Below are positions 16,578-24,329 of a DNA stretch of 64,000 nucleotides, piece by piece. Origin of the DNA: Actinomycetota bacterium. Its GTDB lineage: Bacteria; Actinomycetota; Thermoleophilia; Miltoncostaeales; Miltoncostaeaceae. Position 1 is the stretch's first letter, and every line of letters begins with the position of its first letter. The notes beneath the pieces are model-generated. The model saw only the letters and a list, made by a program, of their open reading frames with translations, ran no database searches and was not told where the DNA came from. The stretch is taken from assembly GCA_020636905.1 (NCBI GenBank), contig JACJWX010000007.1, forward strand, positions 1-64,000. The letters run 5' to 3'. Both the position numbers and the translations under genes were made by a program.

Positions 16578-18536
16578 GTGGAGGGCGCCGCGATCTCGAC
16601 ATTCGGACTCCGCCGCGTGCTGGCGCTCGTGTCGCTGCTGTTCGCGTTCGCGTCGGTGACGGGAACCGCTGCCGAACCGGACCCCGACGCCCGGCGGCTC
16701 GCCGAACGATTCGCCCCGGTGTTCGCGCTGCAGGTACGCGAGGAACCGTGCGGAGACACCGGAGAGGCATTCGAGCCGGCCTCGGTCGACGTGGTGCTCG
16801 GCAACCCGCAGATCCTCCTGCGCCAGGTCAGCGATGGGAATCCGGTACGCGCCGCCGGCGCCGGCGCTCCGGACCTGTTCGATCTCGGCGAGGGGTTCTT
16901 CCTCGACTTTCCGGGCGATGCGCTGAGCCCGGGCTGTCTCTATGAATGGGACTTCGCGCGCTATCGCAGGGGCCGCAACCCGGTCGTCTATGCCCACATC
17001 GCCCGGCAGGCCGACGAGCCCGGCCTGCTGGCGCTCCAGTACTGGTTCTACTGGTACTACAACGACTGGAACAATCGCCACGAGAGCGATTGGGAAGGTA
17101 TCCAGCTGCTGTTCGAAGCGGACGATCCCGCGGCGGCGCTGGGCGCGGAGCCGGCGAGTGTCGGATACGCCCAGCACGAGGGCGGCGAGCGCGCTCACTG
17201 GGGCGATCGGAAACTCGAGCGGCGCGGTACCCGGCCCGTGGTGTACTCGTCGACCGGATCCCACGCGAGCTACTTCGACTCCGGCCTCCACCTGGGGCGG
17301 GGCGCCACCGAGGGGTTCGGCTGCGACGACACGTCGGGACCGAGCCGGACCGTCGATCCCCACGTGGTGCTGCTTCCGTCAGCGGTCGACGCCCGGGACG
17401 ACCCGTTCGCATGGCTGGCGTTCGAGGGGCACTGGGGGGAACTCCACGGGGGCCCGTTCAACGGCCCGACCGGCCCCGCCATGAAGGACCGCTGGAACCG
17501 GCCCGTCGATTGGGACCGGGAACTCCGCCCCTCCAGCGTGCTCATTCCGGGCGGGGCCTCTGCCGCGCCGTCGCTGGTGTCGACCTTCTGCGGAGCCGTG
17601 GAGGGGGGTTCGGGAGTGCTGATGGCGGCACAGCGGAATCCCTCGCGGATGCTCGCCGTGCTGGTCATCCTCCTCGCGTCGATCGCGGTGGCGGCGCGCC
17701 GGACCGACTGGGGCGCGGTCCGGCCGCTGCCGATCAGGCGTCGCCGCCGGCTCGGCCAGATCGCCGGTGCGGCGCTCCACCTCTACCGGAGCCGGCCCGC
17801 CACGTTCGTGTCCGTCGGCCTCGTGTATCTCCCGATCGCTCTCGTGGTCGCCGCCCTCGCCGGCGTGGCCGCGCACGTCCCCGTCCTGGGTGCGCTGCTC
17901 GACACCGACCGCGGACTCGGTCTGGCGGGCGTGTTCGTGACCGTGCTCGTCGGGGGCCTGGGCCACACCGTCGGGTTCGCCGCGAGCATCGCGATCGTCG
18001 CGGATCTCATGCGGCGCCTGGAACTCGACGAACGACCGCCGGGCGGAGCGGCGTTCGCCGGGATCGGGCCCCGGCTGGGCGCGCTCCGGGACGCGGTGGC
18101 CGGCGCCGTGGCCATCGTGGCGCTGCTGCTGGCGAGCGTCGTGGGCATCCCCTGGGGACTCAGGCAGCTCGTCCGGTACCAGTTCGTGCCGCAGGCCACC
18201 GCGCTGGACGACGTCCGCGGCGGGACCGCGCGCAATCGCAGCGCACGCCTGGTCCGGGGGCGATGGTTCCATACGGCCCTCGCCATGAGCCTCGCCAACC
18301 TGCTGGTCGGCGCGGTCGCCACCGCGGTCGGCCTGGTGATGCTCGTCTGGCTGACCGCCCTGCCGCTCTGGTTGTTCTCGGGCATCGCCGTGCTCGCGCT
18401 GGGGGTGGTCGTGCCCTACGCCGCCATCGGGGCGGTGCTCCTCTACGGCGACGCCGTGGCGGAGGCGGACGGCCTCGGCACCGCGCAGGCGCGAGCAGCC
18501 CACGCCCCCGTGGCGCCCGCTGGGGCGGAGGGGTGA
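16578..18536 (+). CDS. Vps62-like extracellular domain fused to a polytopic membrane domain
   Basis: A 652-residue protein. Residues 1-32 look like a signal sequence (hydrophobic core, then TGTAA). Residues about 35-345 match the Vps62 (vacuolar sorting 62) family: LQYWFYWYYNDWNNRHE, SDWEGIQLLFE, YAQHEGGERAHW, VVYSSTGSHASYF and FEGHWGELHGGPFNGPTGP. From about residue 355 there are several long hydrophobic segments with a basic loop (RRRRRLGQ), the appearance of a YIP1/DUF-type membrane domain. Vps62 domains have no established biochemical activity in bacteria. The GTG at 16578 has no good ribosome site, so the start is moderate. It is divergent from the DUF11-type gene. Confidence 0.75.
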   Translation: MEGAAISTFGLRRVLALVSLLFAFASVTGTAAEPDPDARRLAERFAPVFALQVREEPCGDTGEAFEPASVDVVLGNPQILLRQVSDGNPVRAAGAGAPDLFDLGEGFFLDFPGDALSPGCLYEWDFARYRRGRNPVVYAHIARQADEPGLLALQYWFYWYYNDWNNRHESDWEGIQLLFEADDPAAALGAEPASVGYAQHEGGERAHWGDRKLERRGTRPVVYSSTGSHASYFDSGLHLGRGATEGFGCDDTSGPSRTVDPHVVLLPSAVDARDDPFAWLAFEGHWGELHGGPFNGPTGPAMKDRWNRPVDWDRELRPSSVLIPGGASAAPSLVSTFCGAVEGGSGVLMAAQRNPSRMLAVLVILLASIAVAARRTDWGAVRPLPIRRRRRLGQIAGAALHLYRSRPATFVSVGLVYLPIALVVAALAGVAAHVPVLGALLDTDRGLGLAGVFVTVLVGGLGHTVGFAASIAIVADLMRRLELDERPPGGAAFAGIGPRLGALRDAVAGAVAIVALLLASVVGIPWGLRQLVRYQFVPQATALDDVRGGTARNRSARLVRGRWFHTALAMSLANLLVGAVATAVGLVMLVWLTALPLWLFSGIAVLALGVVVPYAAIGAVLLYGDAVAEADGLGTAQARAAHAPVAPAGAEG

Positions 18537-18558
18537 GACCGCTCGCGACGCACGGCTC

Positions 18559-19632
18559 CTAGGGCGTGATCGCCACCTTCACCACCCCGTCCTCCTGGTT
18601 GGAGAACATGTGGTACGCCTCTTCGATGTTGTCCAGCTCGAAGCGGTGCGAGACGAGCTGACCCAGGTTCAGGCGGCCGACCTTCACCAGGTTCATCAGG
18701 GCGCTCAGGCGCTTCTTGCCGCCGGGACAGAGCGTCGTGCGGATGTCGATGTCGCCGATGCCGTAGATGAACGGCTCCAGCGGAATCGTCACCTTGTCGC
18801 CGTACACGCCCAGCGATGAGACCATCCCCGCCGGGCGCACCGCCTTGAGACAGTTCTCGAACGTCTCCTGGATGCCCAGCGCTTCGATGCAGACGTCGGC
18901 GCCGCGGCCTTCGGTGAGCGCCTTGATCTTGGCGACCGGGTCTTCCTGGGTGTAGTCGATGACCACGTCCGCACCCATGGCCCTGGCGATCTCGAGCCGC
19001 CGGGGGTTCGAATCGATGCCGATCACCAGTCCGGCGCCGCGCAGGCGGGCCCCTGCGGTGGCGCAGAGCCCGATGGGCCCCTGGGCGAACACGGCCACCG
19101 AGTCGCCGAGCTGCACGTCGGCGGTCTCCACCGCAGAGATCCCGGTCGTGGCGATGTCGGTGACGAACAGCACCTCTTCGTCCGAGAGGCCCTCGGGGAT
19201 CTTCGCCAGGTTGGACTGGGCGTACGGGACCTTGAAGTATTCGGCCTGGACGCCGTCCATCGAGTTCCCCAGCCGCCAGCCGCCGATGATCCCCCACTGG
19301 TCCTCGTACCCCGCGCACTGCGAGAAGTCGCCCGACTGGCAGAAGTAGCAGGTGCCGCACGGGGTGATCGCCCCCACCACCACTCGGTCGCCCACCTCGT
19401 ATCCCTGCACCGCCTCGCCGAGCTCGTGGATGACCCCGGCCGGCTCGTGTCCCACGATCCGACCCGGCGCCACCGGGTACTCCCCCCGCCAGATGTGGGA
19501 GTCCGTCCCGCAGATCGTGGTCGTCGTGATCCTGACGATCGCGTCCGTCGGCCCGCACGTCGGTACTGGAACCTCTTCGATGTGGATGTCGCGGACATCC
19601 TTGAACACGGCAGCACGCATGGTGTCGGCCAT
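18559..19632 (-). CDS. Zinc-dependent medium-chain alcohol dehydrogenase
   Basis: A 357-residue MDR-family NAD(P)-dependent dehydrogenase. The catalytic zinc motif ICGTDSHIWRGEYP and GHEPAG are near residues 40-70. The structural zinc loop follows as TPCGTCYFCQSGDFSQC, then the Rossmann segment FAQGPIGLCATAGAR, and IGIDSNPRRLEIAR for the cofactor ribose. The GYEDQWGIIGGWRLGN and DIATTG stretches resemble dehydrogenases acting on small alcohols or isopropanol-like and formaldehyde-type substrates, so the substrate is not certain. The ATG at 19632 has GGGGA upstream. It is divergent from the histidine kinase gene across a region with palindromes. Confidence 0.92.
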   Translation of the reverse strand: MADTMRAAVFKDVRDIHIEEVPVPTCGPTDAIVRITTTTICGTDSHIWRGEYPVAPGRIVGHEPAGVIHELGEAVQGYEVGDRVVVGAITPCGTCYFCQSGDFSQCAGYEDQWGIIGGWRLGNSMDGVQAEYFKVPYAQSNLAKIPEGLSDEEVLFVTDIATTGISAVETADVQLGDSVAVFAQGPIGLCATAGARLRGAGLVIGIDSNPRRLEIARAMGADVVIDYTQEDPVAKIKALTEGRGADVCIEALGIQETFENCLKAVRPAGMVSSLGVYGDKVTIPLEPFIYGIGDIDIRTTLCPGGKKRLSALMNLVKVGRLNLGQLVSHRFELDNIEEAYHMFSNQEDGVVKVAITP

Positions 19633-19788
19633 GGATCCCCCTGTCGGTCGTGAGTCGCGTCGATTTGAATCGCGCCCGGACCCATGCACCAGCGCGCGTT
19701 GCGCCGGCCGCGGCACTGATGGAGCATCGGGCTCGGGGAGATCGGCTTCGGAACAAGGAAACCGGGATGGCCTCCCTCGGTTCGGCGC

Positions 19789-19810
19789 GTCTCACCCGTT
19801 CGGGTGAGAC
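19789..19810. promoter_or_regulatory. Near-perfect 22-bp palindrome upstream of the histidine kinase gene
   Basis: GTCTCACCCG (19789-19798) and CGGGTGAGAC (19801-19810) are exact complements with a 2-bp spacer. An outer pair, CGGAACAAG (19749-19757) and CTTGTTCCG (19814-19822), brackets it asymmetrically. It lies 58 bp before the kinase start and 157 bp before the divergent dehydrogenase start. The short spacer favours a dimer-binding operator over a terminator. Confidence 0.55.
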
Positions 19811-19867
19811 CGACTTGTTCCGGCAGGTGTCGCGGACTTAGGCTGCGGCCGTGTTCAGGGGGCGCGA

Positions 19868-21064
19868 GTGACGGTTGAACTGGTGACGCATCCGCGACGA
19901 CCCGCGTCGGAGATCAACCTGATGCGGCGCGCCGACACCGCCGGCCAGCGGCTGTTCCGCGAGCTCGTCGCGTCTCGGATCGCGTGGGCCACCGCATCGG
20001 AGGCAAGCCGCCTGGTGGCCGTGGATGTCGTGGGCGTGTCGCTTCGCGCCACCGGCTGCGAGCACCCTCAGCCCTGTGAACTGCGGTACTGCTTCGACCG
20101 GCTCGAGATGCGGGCGGTGCTCGGCAATCGCGGACCGAGCCTGCCCGGTCTCCGCCTCGAGCCGGGGGCGGGTGTCGCCGGCCGCGTCATGCAGACGGGC
20201 GCGCCGGTCGAGATCGCCGACTACGCGCGCGGCGGATTCGACCGTGAGCTGCGCGAGGTCATCGTCGACCAGGAGGGGGTGATCGGGCTGGCGGCGATCC
20301 CGCTCAGCTTCGGCGGCGAGGTCCGGGGCGTGCTCCACGCGGGCCTGCGCCGCGAAGGCCCGTTCGGCACCGCCACGATCGAGGCCCTGTCGCGCCTGTG
20401 CACCTACGCCGGGGCGGCCCTCGCCGCCGCGCATGACCGCGGCCGCGTGGAGGAAGTGGCCGCACTTCGCGAACGGCGGCGGCTCGCCCGCGCCCTGCAC
20501 GACGACCTCGGCCAGCGCCTCTTCGGGATCGGCATGACCGCCCGCAACGCCCGCGAAAGCGCCACGAGCGGCCGCGCCGACCTCCTCACCCAGCTGCTCG
20601 CGCTGGAACAGGAGATCGCCGGCGTGAGCGCATCGTTCCGGCGGACCCTGACCGGACTCGACACGCCCACGGCTCCGGCGGGGGCACTCGCCGTCAAGGT
20701 TCGCGAGGACCTCGCCGGTTTCGACGCCCGCACCGGCATCCCGGCGCACCTGATCGTGATCGGCGATCCGGAGCGCATCGACGGGGGGCGTACCGATGCG
20801 CTCATCCGTGCGGTGCAGGAGGGCCTGCGGAACATCGAGCGCCACGCGCAGGCATCCGAGGTCGTCGTGACCATCGGGTTCAGCCCCGGAACCGTCGAGG
20901 TGATCATGCAGGACGACGGCATCGGACCCGGCGCGGGCACCGGCGACGGCGGATTCGGGCTGGGACAGGTGCGGCAGGAACTCGAGCGCCTGGGAGGGTC
21001 GTTGCTGCTCGCGCGCGCCGACGACTCCGGCGCGATCCTGAAGGTGAGGGTCCCCCTGGTATGA
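19868..21064 (+). CDS. GAF-domain sensor histidine kinase (HisKA_3 / NarX-DesK type)
   Basis: A 398-residue soluble sensor kinase. The N-terminal half (about 25-195) is a GAF domain with SLRLEPGAGVAGRV and a redox/ligand pocket pattern. There is no transmembrane segment. The HisKA_3 dimerisation helix follows, with phosphoacceptor His211 in ARALHDDLGQRL, and then a HATPase_c domain with the N-box EGLRNIERHAQA and the G1 box MQDDGIGPG. Kinases of this type pair with LuxR/NarL regulators, and one starts 4 bp before this gene ends. The two form an operon, but the regulator frame is broken (see next entry). Confidence 0.9.
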   Translation: MTVELVTHPRRPASEINLMRRADTAGQRLFRELVASRIAWATASEASRLVAVDVVGVSLRATGCEHPQPCELRYCFDRLEMRAVLGNRGPSLPGLRLEPGAGVAGRVMQTGAPVEIADYARGGFDRELREVIVDQEGVIGLAAIPLSFGGEVRGVLHAGLRREGPFGTATIEALSRLCTYAGAALAAAHDRGRVEEVAALRERRRLARALHDDLGQRLFGIGMTARNARESATSGRADLLTQLLALEQEIAGVSASFRRTLTGLDTPTAPAGALAVKVREDLAGFDARTGIPAHLIVIGDPERIDGGRTDALIRAVQEGLRNIERHAQASEVVVTIGFSPGTVEVIMQDDGIGPGAGTGDGGFGLGQVRQELERLGGSLLLARADDSGAILKVRVPLV

Positions 21065-21697
21065 GCACGCGCCCGCACACCGTGGTCGTGGCCGACGACC
21101 ACCCGATCGTCGTGTCCGGCATGCGACTGCTGCTGAGCGGGGAGCCGCTTCTTCGAACTGGTCGGCGAGGCCGGAACCGGCGCCGAGGCGATCCTCCGGT
21201 GCGAGCAGTTCCGACCCAACGTGCTGCTCCTGGACCTCCGGTTGCCGGACCTTCCCGCGGCCACGATCTGCACGCGCATCCTGGACCGCCATCCGGGGAT
21301 CGCGATCGTGATCCTCACCGCTCACGCGGAGGAGATGGCCGTGCGCGGCTGCCTCAAAGCCGGCGCGCGCGGATGCCTCTTCAAGGACACCGGCGAGCAG
21401 CAGCTCCTCTCGGCGCTCATGCAGGCGGTGCACGGACGCTCGGTCCTCGATCCCCGCATCTCGGGCGCCGCCCTGCCGCGTCGCGGTCCGACGACGTCGC
21501 GCGAGTCGGGGTTGACCGATCGGGAACGCGACGTGCTGATGCTGATCGCCAGAGGGCTGACCACGCAGGAGATCGGTGACCAGCTCCGCGTGTCGGCCAA
21601 CACCGTCAAGAGTCACACGCGGACCCTGTTCGGCAAGCTCGGTGTGCACAACCGGGTTCAGGCGCTCGCCGCCGCCCAGGAACGTGGCGTCATCTGA
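21061..21697 (+). pseudogene. NarL/LuxR-type response regulator with a +1 frameshift
   Basis: Two adjacent frames make one regulator. The first (21061 to about 21150) gives STRPHTVVVADDHPIVVSG and LLLSGEP, the start of a receiver domain. The second (from 21152) continues FELVGEAGTGAEAILR, then VLLLDLRLPD with the phospho-Asp, ILTAH, GCLFKDTG, and the LuxR helix-turn-helix LTDRERDVLMLIARGLTTQEIG to residue I. One extra base at about 21148-21151 (CTTCTTC context) joins them. Either it is a sequencing/assembly slip, a true pseudogene, or a +1 programmed frameshift; no stop codon sits at the site. All catalytic residues are present in one frame or the other. Its partner is the kinase just upstream. 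Confidence 0.85.
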
Positions 21698-21709
21698 CCA
21701 GGGTGATCG

Positions 21710-22123
21710 CTACTTCTTCTTCCCGTAGACGTCGTCGCCCGAACTCGCCCGCACCGCGTGGACCGGGTTCCCGGCCGCTTCCCAGCGATAGTAGGAACAC
21801 GGCGGCCCCATCGACGGCTCGTATTCCTCCACCTTCGGGTTCCGTCCGATGTCGCGCGCCGCGGCGCAGTGGCGCAGCAGGCTCGGATCGTCGATCTCGG
21901 GCCAGACGATGATGAGATGGGCGGCCGTGAGGTGCGTCGCCACGAACTCACAGCCCTCCGCCGGACACGGCCAGGGATCGGTCCGCACGCAGTACCAACC
22001 GGCGTAGTCCTCGCCGGAGTCGTCGGTCCAGAGCTCCGCTTCGACGTCCTGATCCGGGTCGGCGATGATGGGGTCCTGGATGACCACGCCAGGTCCCCGG
22101 GCGGGATCGTCTGGTGCTGGCAT
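21710..22123 (-). CDS. Hypothetical protein with C2H2-like zinc-finger pattern
   Basis: A 137-residue acidic cytoplasmic protein that I do not recognise. The start at ATG 22123 is well supported by AAGGAG seven bases upstream. A middle segment, PWPCPAEGCEFVATHLTAAH, has the C-x4-C-x?-H-x4-H look of a C2H2-like zinc site. The C-terminus is SGDDVYGKKK. It converges on the frameshifted regulator, with 12 bp between the ends, and is divergent from the lysyl oxidase gene. No neighbour suggests a role. Confidence 0.7.
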   Translation of the reverse strand: MPAPDDPARGPGVVIQDPIIADPDQDVEAELWTDDSGEDYAGWYCVRTDPWPCPAEGCEFVATHLTAAHLIIVWPEIDDPSLLRHCAAARDIGRNPKVEEYEPSMGPPCSYYRWEAAGNPVHAVRASSGDDVYGKKK

Positions 22124-22304
22124 GCGGGTATCTCCTTCGAGTGCTCGGGGAAATGATGTAAAGGTGGTGCGGGTGAACTGTTTGCGTGGTGTGCGGGAAC
22201 CCGCATGAAATGCCGGAAAACGCGGCGACCCTACCCACTGGTCCAGTCGGTTCCCCTCCATCCGGGCGATGCCCGCCCGACGAGGGTGATCGTAGGCTAG
22301 CCCC

Positions 22305-24254
22305 ATGACACGCCGTCGCAGAGTTTCCCTTGCCCTGGTCGGGGCCGCCGCCGCCGCGGCCGCCGCGGTCCCGCTCTTCGCCCTCGCGCAACCGTCCGTG
22401 AACGGACTGCTGCCCGATCTGGTCAGCGACTCACCCGACGGGGCACGGTTCGACACGTACAACCCCGTTGCCGGGAAGCAGGAGTTGCTGCTGCGGTTCA
22501 ACGGCTACGTGCACAACGACGGCGCCGGTCCGCTCGACTTCCAGGGCAACCCCCAGCTCCCCACGGGCAGCTCCGGCGGCATGGACCAGTACCTCTGGAC
22601 CGGGACGGGTTCGCGCACCAGCAACCCGTCGACGAACCCGAGCGGCTGGGTCCGGGTGACCGATCACCCGCGCGACCCCGAGGTCGTGTTCGACATGAGC
22701 GACACCCACAACCACTTCCATGTGCAGCGTGTCGCCGAGTATTCGCTCTGGAGTTCCGACAAGGCCGCGCAGGTCAAGCCGGGCAGCAAGGTGGGCTTCT
22801 GCCAGTACGACAGCCAGCGCGTCAGCACCAGCAAGGGGCCGACCGCGGCCGTCTACGGGGACACCTTCACCGGGGGCTTCTGCCGCCAGGCGCAGCCGGC
22901 CGCGACCCAGCTGCGTGAGGGGATCTCCGAGGGCTACCGCGACATCTACGACTACACGCTCGACTACCAGTGGATCGACGTCTCCGACGTCGCCCCGGGC
23001 GAATACCGGCTCGCGGCCCGCATGGACCCCGAGGACCGCATCAAGGAATCGAACGAGAACAACAACGGGTACGCCTTCAGCGCGCCGGTCGTCGTTCCCG
23101 GCTACCGCGCCAACGCGGTCGGCCCGTTCACGATGGGCTACCGCGGCCAGGCCACCGTCACGTTCGACTCGACCAGCTACACGGCACCGAGCGGTTACGG
23201 CGCCACCCTCGGAACGCGGACCTTCCGCATCGAGAGCCTGCCGGTCGGCGGTGTGCTCAAGAACAGCAGCGGCATCGTCATGAGCGTCGGCAGCGTCACC
23301 ACCGCGAACTCCGTGACGTACGTTCCCAACGCGAACTTCTCGGGCGCCGACGGCTTCACCTACTCGGTGCTCAACACCGGCGTCAACGGCAGCGCGTACC
23401 CCACCTCGCCGGTCACGGCGACCGCCTCGGTGGTCGTCGGCGGCTCGGGGATCAACGTGGTGTCGCTCTCCGGCGCGCCGGGACAGATGGACGCCGGGGC
23501 GCAGGTCAAGCTCACGGCGACGACCTCGAACGGCAGCGGCATCCTCTGGCACACCACCGGCGGCAGCATCTCCGCCACCGGCGTCCTGACCGCGCCGTCC
23601 ACGCCGGGACCGATCACGGTCCGCGCGAGCGCGGGTGAGGACGTGGGCGCCTACAAGGAGGCGACCATCAACGTCGTCGCGGCGCCGCCCGGCGGGCCCC
23701 GTCCGGTCGTGGATCCGGCGCCGAGCGCCGGCATCCTGTCCAAGCCGGGCATCCTGGTCAACCACCGCAACGTCACGGTCAGGTTGCAGGTGAAGGCGTC
23801 CGGTGTGCTCCGGGTGGACTTCATGCGGGGCAGGAAGCGCATCGCCAAGTGCGTGACGCGCACCGTGGCCGGCCGCGGGGTGTCCTGCAAGATCCGGATG
23901 AAGCAGGCCTACGATCCGGGCACCATCGTGGTGCGGGCCACCCTCAAGACCGACGCGGGGAAGGTCATCCGCTCGGCGTCACGGCTCGGACCGTCCAACT
24001 TCCGGCGTGTGACGATCCGTCGCTACGCGGCGAACAAGGTTCTCGCGGTGATCACTCCGCAGCGGGCCTCGTTCCTGACGGTCACGTTCACCTCCGGCGG
24101 CAGGGTGCGCGCGCGCTGCTCGATGCGCGTCACGTCTCGCCAGTCGCTCGTCTGCCGTCGCAGGATTCCGCGGGCTGCCGCGGTCGCCACCGTCAGGATG
24201 CGCGACAACCAGGGGCGCCTCGCGATCCGGCAGATCGGCATCAAGAAACGCTGA
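22305..24254 (+). CDS. Secreted lysyl oxidase-like copper protein with Ig-like domain
   Basis: An exported 649-residue protein. The signal peptide is about 1-29 (Arg-rich start, Ala core, FALA). The lysyl oxidase domain covers about 35-270. The copper motif is HNHFH at 135-139 (DMSDTHNHFHVQRVAEYSLW as family context), and the quinone tyrosine is likely Tyr221 in LDYQWIDVSDVAPGEY. A cadherin/Ig-like segment follows (about 275-480), then a basic C-terminal domain (about 490-649) with Cys pairs that has no family I recognise. Lysyl oxidases make aldehyde cross-links from amines on the extracellular side. It stands just upstream of a paralogue that has lost these residues. Confidence 0.88.
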   Translation: MTRRRRVSLALVGAAAAAAAAVPLFALAQPSVNGLLPDLVSDSPDGARFDTYNPVAGKQELLLRFNGYVHNDGAGPLDFQGNPQLPTGSSGGMDQYLWTGTGSRTSNPSTNPSGWVRVTDHPRDPEVVFDMSDTHNHFHVQRVAEYSLWSSDKAAQVKPGSKVGFCQYDSQRVSTSKGPTAAVYGDTFTGGFCRQAQPAATQLREGISEGYRDIYDYTLDYQWIDVSDVAPGEYRLAARMDPEDRIKESNENNNGYAFSAPVVVPGYRANAVGPFTMGYRGQATVTFDSTSYTAPSGYGATLGTRTFRIESLPVGGVLKNSSGIVMSVGSVTTANSVTYVPNANFSGADGFTYSVLNTGVNGSAYPTSPVTATASVVVGGSGINVVSLSGAPGQMDAGAQVKLTATTSNGSGILWHTTGGSISATGVLTAPSTPGPITVRASAGEDVGAYKEATINVVAAPPGGPRPVVDPAPSAGILSKPGILVNHRNVTVRLQVKASGVLRVDFMRGRKRIAKCVTRTVAGRGVSCKIRMKQAYDPGTIVVRATLKTDAGKVIRSASRLGPSNFRRVTIRRYAANKVLAVITPQRASFLTVTFTSGGRVRARCSMRVTSRQSLVCRRRIPRAAAVATVRMRDNQGRLAIRQIGIKKR

Positions 24255-24270
24255 TAGTGCGCGAACCGTG

Positions 24271-24314
24271 AACGGATGGTCGTCGGTCTCCCTGGAGATC
24301 GGCCACCATCCGTT
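24271..24314. terminator. Hairpin between the tandem lysyl oxidase-like genes
   Basis: AACGGATGGT (24271-24280) pairs exactly with ACCATCCGTT (24305-24314). Inside, GGTCTCC and GGAGATC can also pair. It starts 17 bp after the first gene stops and ends 16 bp before the second gene starts, so it is either a terminator or an attenuator for the downstream copy. Confidence 0.6.
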
Positions 24315-24329
24315 TACGATGCGGGGCCG

